Assembly (NCBI RefSeq): GCF_011694815.1 | Contig: NZ_CP050177.1 | Coordinates: 2,531,001 to 2,595,000, forward strand | Origin: Streptomyces liangshanensis | Lineage (GTDB): Bacteria > Actinomycetota > Actinomycetes > Streptomycetales > Streptomycetaceae | Direction of reading: 5' to 3' | Length of the DNA stretch: 64,000 nucleotides | In this document: positions 61,806 through 64,000 of the stretch, one piece after another | How the letters are laid out: the number at the start of each line of letters is the position of its first letter | Numbering within the stretch: position 1 is the first letter of the stretch | Made by a program: the position numbers and the translations under genes | Notes under the pieces: generated by a model | The model's database searches: none | The model's input: only the letters and a program-made list of their open reading frames with translations | Told to the model about the DNA's origin: nothing

Positions 61806-64000
61806 TCACGTCCCGGTTGACGGTTTCTCGGTGGCCGATCCGGAGGGCTTGGCGTCCGGCTTCGCCGGGGTCGAGCCCGAGGGCTTGTCCCCCGGCTTCT
61901 CCGAGGTGCCGGCCGCGGCGTCCGCCTCGGCCGCCCGCCTGAGCGCCGCCTGGAGCTCGTCCTGGGCCTTGCCGTACGCCGTCCAGTCCTGCTTGGCGAG
62001 CGCCTCCTGACCCGCGTCGTACGCCTTCTGGGCGTCGGCGATGGCCTGCTTGAGCGCCGTACTGCCGGTGGCCGGCGGCTTGGTGGTGTCCCCCGGTGGC
62101 GGCGGGGTGGTCGACGGCGGCTCGGTGCCCTCCGCGCCGAACACCGCGTTGAGCGCCTTGGTCAGGCTGTCCTCGAAGACCGGCTTCCCTCCTCCGTAGG
62201 AGGCGGCCACCTTCTTGAGCAGCGGGTAGTTGGCGCTGCCACCGCGCGCGTACACCGGCTCGATGTAGAGGAACCCTCCGCCGAGCGGCACCGTCAGCAG
62301 GTTGCCGTACTCGATGTCCGAGTCGGTGCCTCTCAGGTTCCGCACGAACTCGGCGACCTTGTCGACGCCGTTCAGCTCGCTCTGCACCTGTTGCGGCCCC
62401 TGGACGTTGGAGGTCACTCTCAGGACTCTGATCTTGCCGAAGTCCGGACTGGTCGCGTCCGCGTCCACCGCCATGAACGCCCCCAGGTTGGGGCGCCCGT
62501 TGGGCGTGAAGGTCGTCGTCAGGGAGAACCGCTGGTCCGTCTGGCCCGGCATCTTGAGGCTCAGGTAGTACGGCGGGACCGCGTTGCTGTCCTTGTTGGT
62601 CGGGTCGTCCGGCACCTGCCACGCGTCACTGCCGCTGTAGAACTGCGAGGCGTTGGTGACGTGGTAGCGGGTGAGCAGTTCGCGCTGCACCTTGAACATG
62701 TCCTGCGGGTAGCGCAGGTGGGCCAGCAGGTCCGGGCTGATGTCCGCCTTGGGCTTCACCGTGCCGGGGAAGGCCTTCATCCAGGTCTTGAGGACCGGGT
62801 CCTCGGTGTCCCACTGGTAGAGCGTGACGGTGCCGTCGTACGCGTCGACGGTGGCCTTGACCGAGTTCCGGATGTAGTTGACCTGGTTCTGCTGGGCGAC
62901 GACCGCGCGCTGGTTGTCGGTCAGCGAGTCCTCGGTCGTGTCCCCCAGCGTCGTACGGGACGCGTACGGGTAGCCGTTGGTCGTGGTGTACGCGTCGACG
63001 ATCCACTGGATCCGGCCCTTGACCACGGCCGGGTAGGCGTCGCCGTCGATGGTCAGCCAGGGGGCGACGGCCTCGACGCGCTCCTTGGGGGTGCGGTTGT
63101 AGAGGATCCGCGATCCCTCGCCGATGGCGCCGGAGTAGATCATCTGCGGCTCGTTGAACGCCACGGCGTAGGCGGCGCGGTTCACCGGGTTCGAGAGGTC
63201 GACGCCGCTCTTGCCGGCGTAGCTCGTCGTCTTCTCGCCGTTCTTCTCGTAGTCGAGTTCCTTCTGAGGACCCCCGACGATCGAGTACTGCTCGGTCTTC
63301 TCCCCGTAGTAGATCCGCTGCTCGTACGTGGGGAGCGCGCCGGTCGTCGGCAGGCCCGACTCGGTGAAGTCGGGGGCGCCGATGGTCTTCCCGCCCCCGC
63401 TGGAGACCACCGGGGTGGTGCCCTTGGCGGCGATCGCGCCGTACCCGTGGGTGTACGTGAAGTGGTCGTTGATCCAGTTGCTCTTGGGGATGCCGTTGAT
63501 GTTCAGCTCACGCAGGCCGATGACCGTGTCCTGCGGCTTGCCGTCCGGGCCGGTGTAGCGGTCCACGTCCAGCGTCGCCGGGAACTGGTAGTACTTGCGC
63601 TCCTGCTGGATCTGCTGGAAGGCCGGGGAGACCACGTTCGGGTCGACCAGCCGGTAACTGGCGGCGCTGTCGGCCGCCTTGCGCTGGTCGGCGAGCTTCG
63701 CCGAGTCGCCCTGCCCCGAGTAGTTCTGCACGTCGGCGTCCGCGATGCCGTACGCGGTGCGCGTGGCGTCGATGTTCTTCTTGATGTACGGCGCTTCCTT
63801 GGCCTGCTCGTTCGGCTCGACCTGGAACTTCTGCACGATCGCCGGGTAGAGGCCGCCGATGAGGATCGCGGACAGCACCAGCAGACCGAAGCCGATCACC
63901 GGCAGCTGCCAGGTGCGGCGCCAGATGGTCGAGAAGAACAGCAGCGCGCAGATCACGGCGATGCAGAACAGGATCGTCTTCGCGGGCAGGTACGCGTTGG
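61806..64000 (-). CDS. UPF0182-family large membrane protein (N-terminus beyond right edge)
   Basis: The window holds the last 730 codons; the frame runs open to base 64000. The visible part starts in the last two membrane helices ([42 protein letters not shown]), then a large extracellular domain of about 540 residues with [17 protein letters not shown] ([14 protein letters not shown]) and [28 protein letters not shown], typical of UPF0182. The tail (about 110 residues) is Pro/Lys/Thr-rich with a helical stretch. Function unknown; widespread in actinobacteria. Confidence 0.92.
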   Translation of the reverse strand, partial: NAYLPAKTILFCIAVICALLFFSTIWRRTWQLPVIGFGLLVLSAILIGGLYPAIVQKFQVEPNEQAKEAPYIKKNIDATRTAYGIADADVQNYSGQGDSAKLADQRKAADSAASYRLVDPNVVSPAFQQIQQERKYYQFPATLDVDRYTGPDGKPQDTVIGLRELNINGIPKSNWINDHFTYTHGYGAIAAKGTTPVVSSGGGKTIGAPDFTESGLPTTGALPTYEQRIYYGEKTEQYSIVGGPQKELDYEKNGEKTTSYAGKSGVDLSNPVNRAAYAVAFNEPQMIYSGAIGEGSRILYNRTPKERVEAVAPWLTIDGDAYPAVVKGRIQWIVDAYTTTNGYPYASRTTLGDTTEDSLTDNQRAVVAQQNQVNYIRNSVKATVDAYDGTVTLYQWDTEDPVLKTWMKAFPGTVKPKADISPDLLAHLRYPQDMFKVQRELLTRYHVTNASQFYSGSDAWQVPDDPTNKDSNAVPPYYLSLKMPGQTDQRFSLTTTFTPNGRPNLGAFMAVDADATSPDFGKIRVLRVTSNVQGPQQVQSELNGVDKVAEFVRNLRGTDSDIEYGNLLTVPLGGGFLYIEPVYARGGSANYPLLKKVAASYGGGKPVFEDSLTKALNAVFGAEGTEPPSTTPPPPGDTTKPPATGSTALKQAIADAQKAYDAGQEALAKQDWTAYGKAQDELQAALRRAAEADAAAGTSEKPGDKPSGSTPAKPDAKPSGSATEKPSTGT

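Overview
The window is a piece of a Streptomyces chromosome. The DNA is very GC-rich with strong third-position G/C bias. It carries hallmark genes of the genus: DasR and the chitobiose transporter DasABC, a WhiB-like protein, Ni-superoxide dismutase with its maturation protease, snapalysin, SigR/RsrA, and SigH with an RsbW-type partner. From memory, the gene order follows the core-arm stretch of S. coelicolor from about SCO5263 (left) down to about SCO5200 (right). There is no insertion sequence, prophage, CRISPR array or biosynthetic gene cluster; this is mostly conserved core with a few accessory genes.

Layout. 1-6.4 kb: end of a PadR-type regulator, an MDR oxidoreductase, malic enzyme, and a three-gene polar amino acid ABC importer. 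6.5-18.3 kb: a methyltransferase facing a CGNR regulator, sodX/sodN, a secreted lysyl-oxidase-like protein, a RidA-like protein, snapalysin with its divergent LysR regulator, and a family 2B encapsulin shell gene followed by a polyprenyl diphosphate synthase. 18.6-25.4 kb: amidase, PLP enzyme, Na+/H+ antiporter facing a UBP zinc-finger protein, the ushX-sigH stress/development pair and a lipid kinase. 25.4-37 kb: wblE, a PdtaS-like histidine kinase, then the N-acetylglucosamine block nagB / dasD-C-B-A / dasR with DasR operators, and the MctP symporter. 37-43.3 kb: nrdAB behind NrdR boxes and a cobalamin riboswitch, small genes and a GlxA/AraC regulator. 43.3-49.5 kb: peptide deformylase, a TPR protein, two coupled HD-domain membrane proteins, rsrA and sigR. 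49.6-59.2 kb: hydrolase, SRAP protein, M50-like protease, aroA-rsgA, an SMR transporter, TetR, hisN, a CBS protein and catA/catR. 59.3-64 kb: two identical initiator tRNA genes either side of a Sel1-repeat gene, and the start of a UPF0182 membrane protein cut by the right edge.

The genes form recognisable circuits. DasR sites sit before nagB and between dasA and dasR, with a further candidate in front of the sensor kinase gene. The sigR-rsrA operon has an exact SigR-type promoter placed to drive an N-terminally extended SigR. The nrdAB leader combines NrdR boxes with a B12 riboswitch, so Ia-type ribonucleotide reductase would be made when B12 is scarce. A BldD box precedes ushX-sigH, and a Rex-like operator precedes wblE. 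The most unusual object is the encapsulin/prenyl synthase pair, a family known mainly from bioinformatics. Many genes lack a Shine-Dalgarno sequence but have a TAnnnT hexamer about 7 nt before the start codon, which suggests leaderless mRNAs; I used this to choose several starts.
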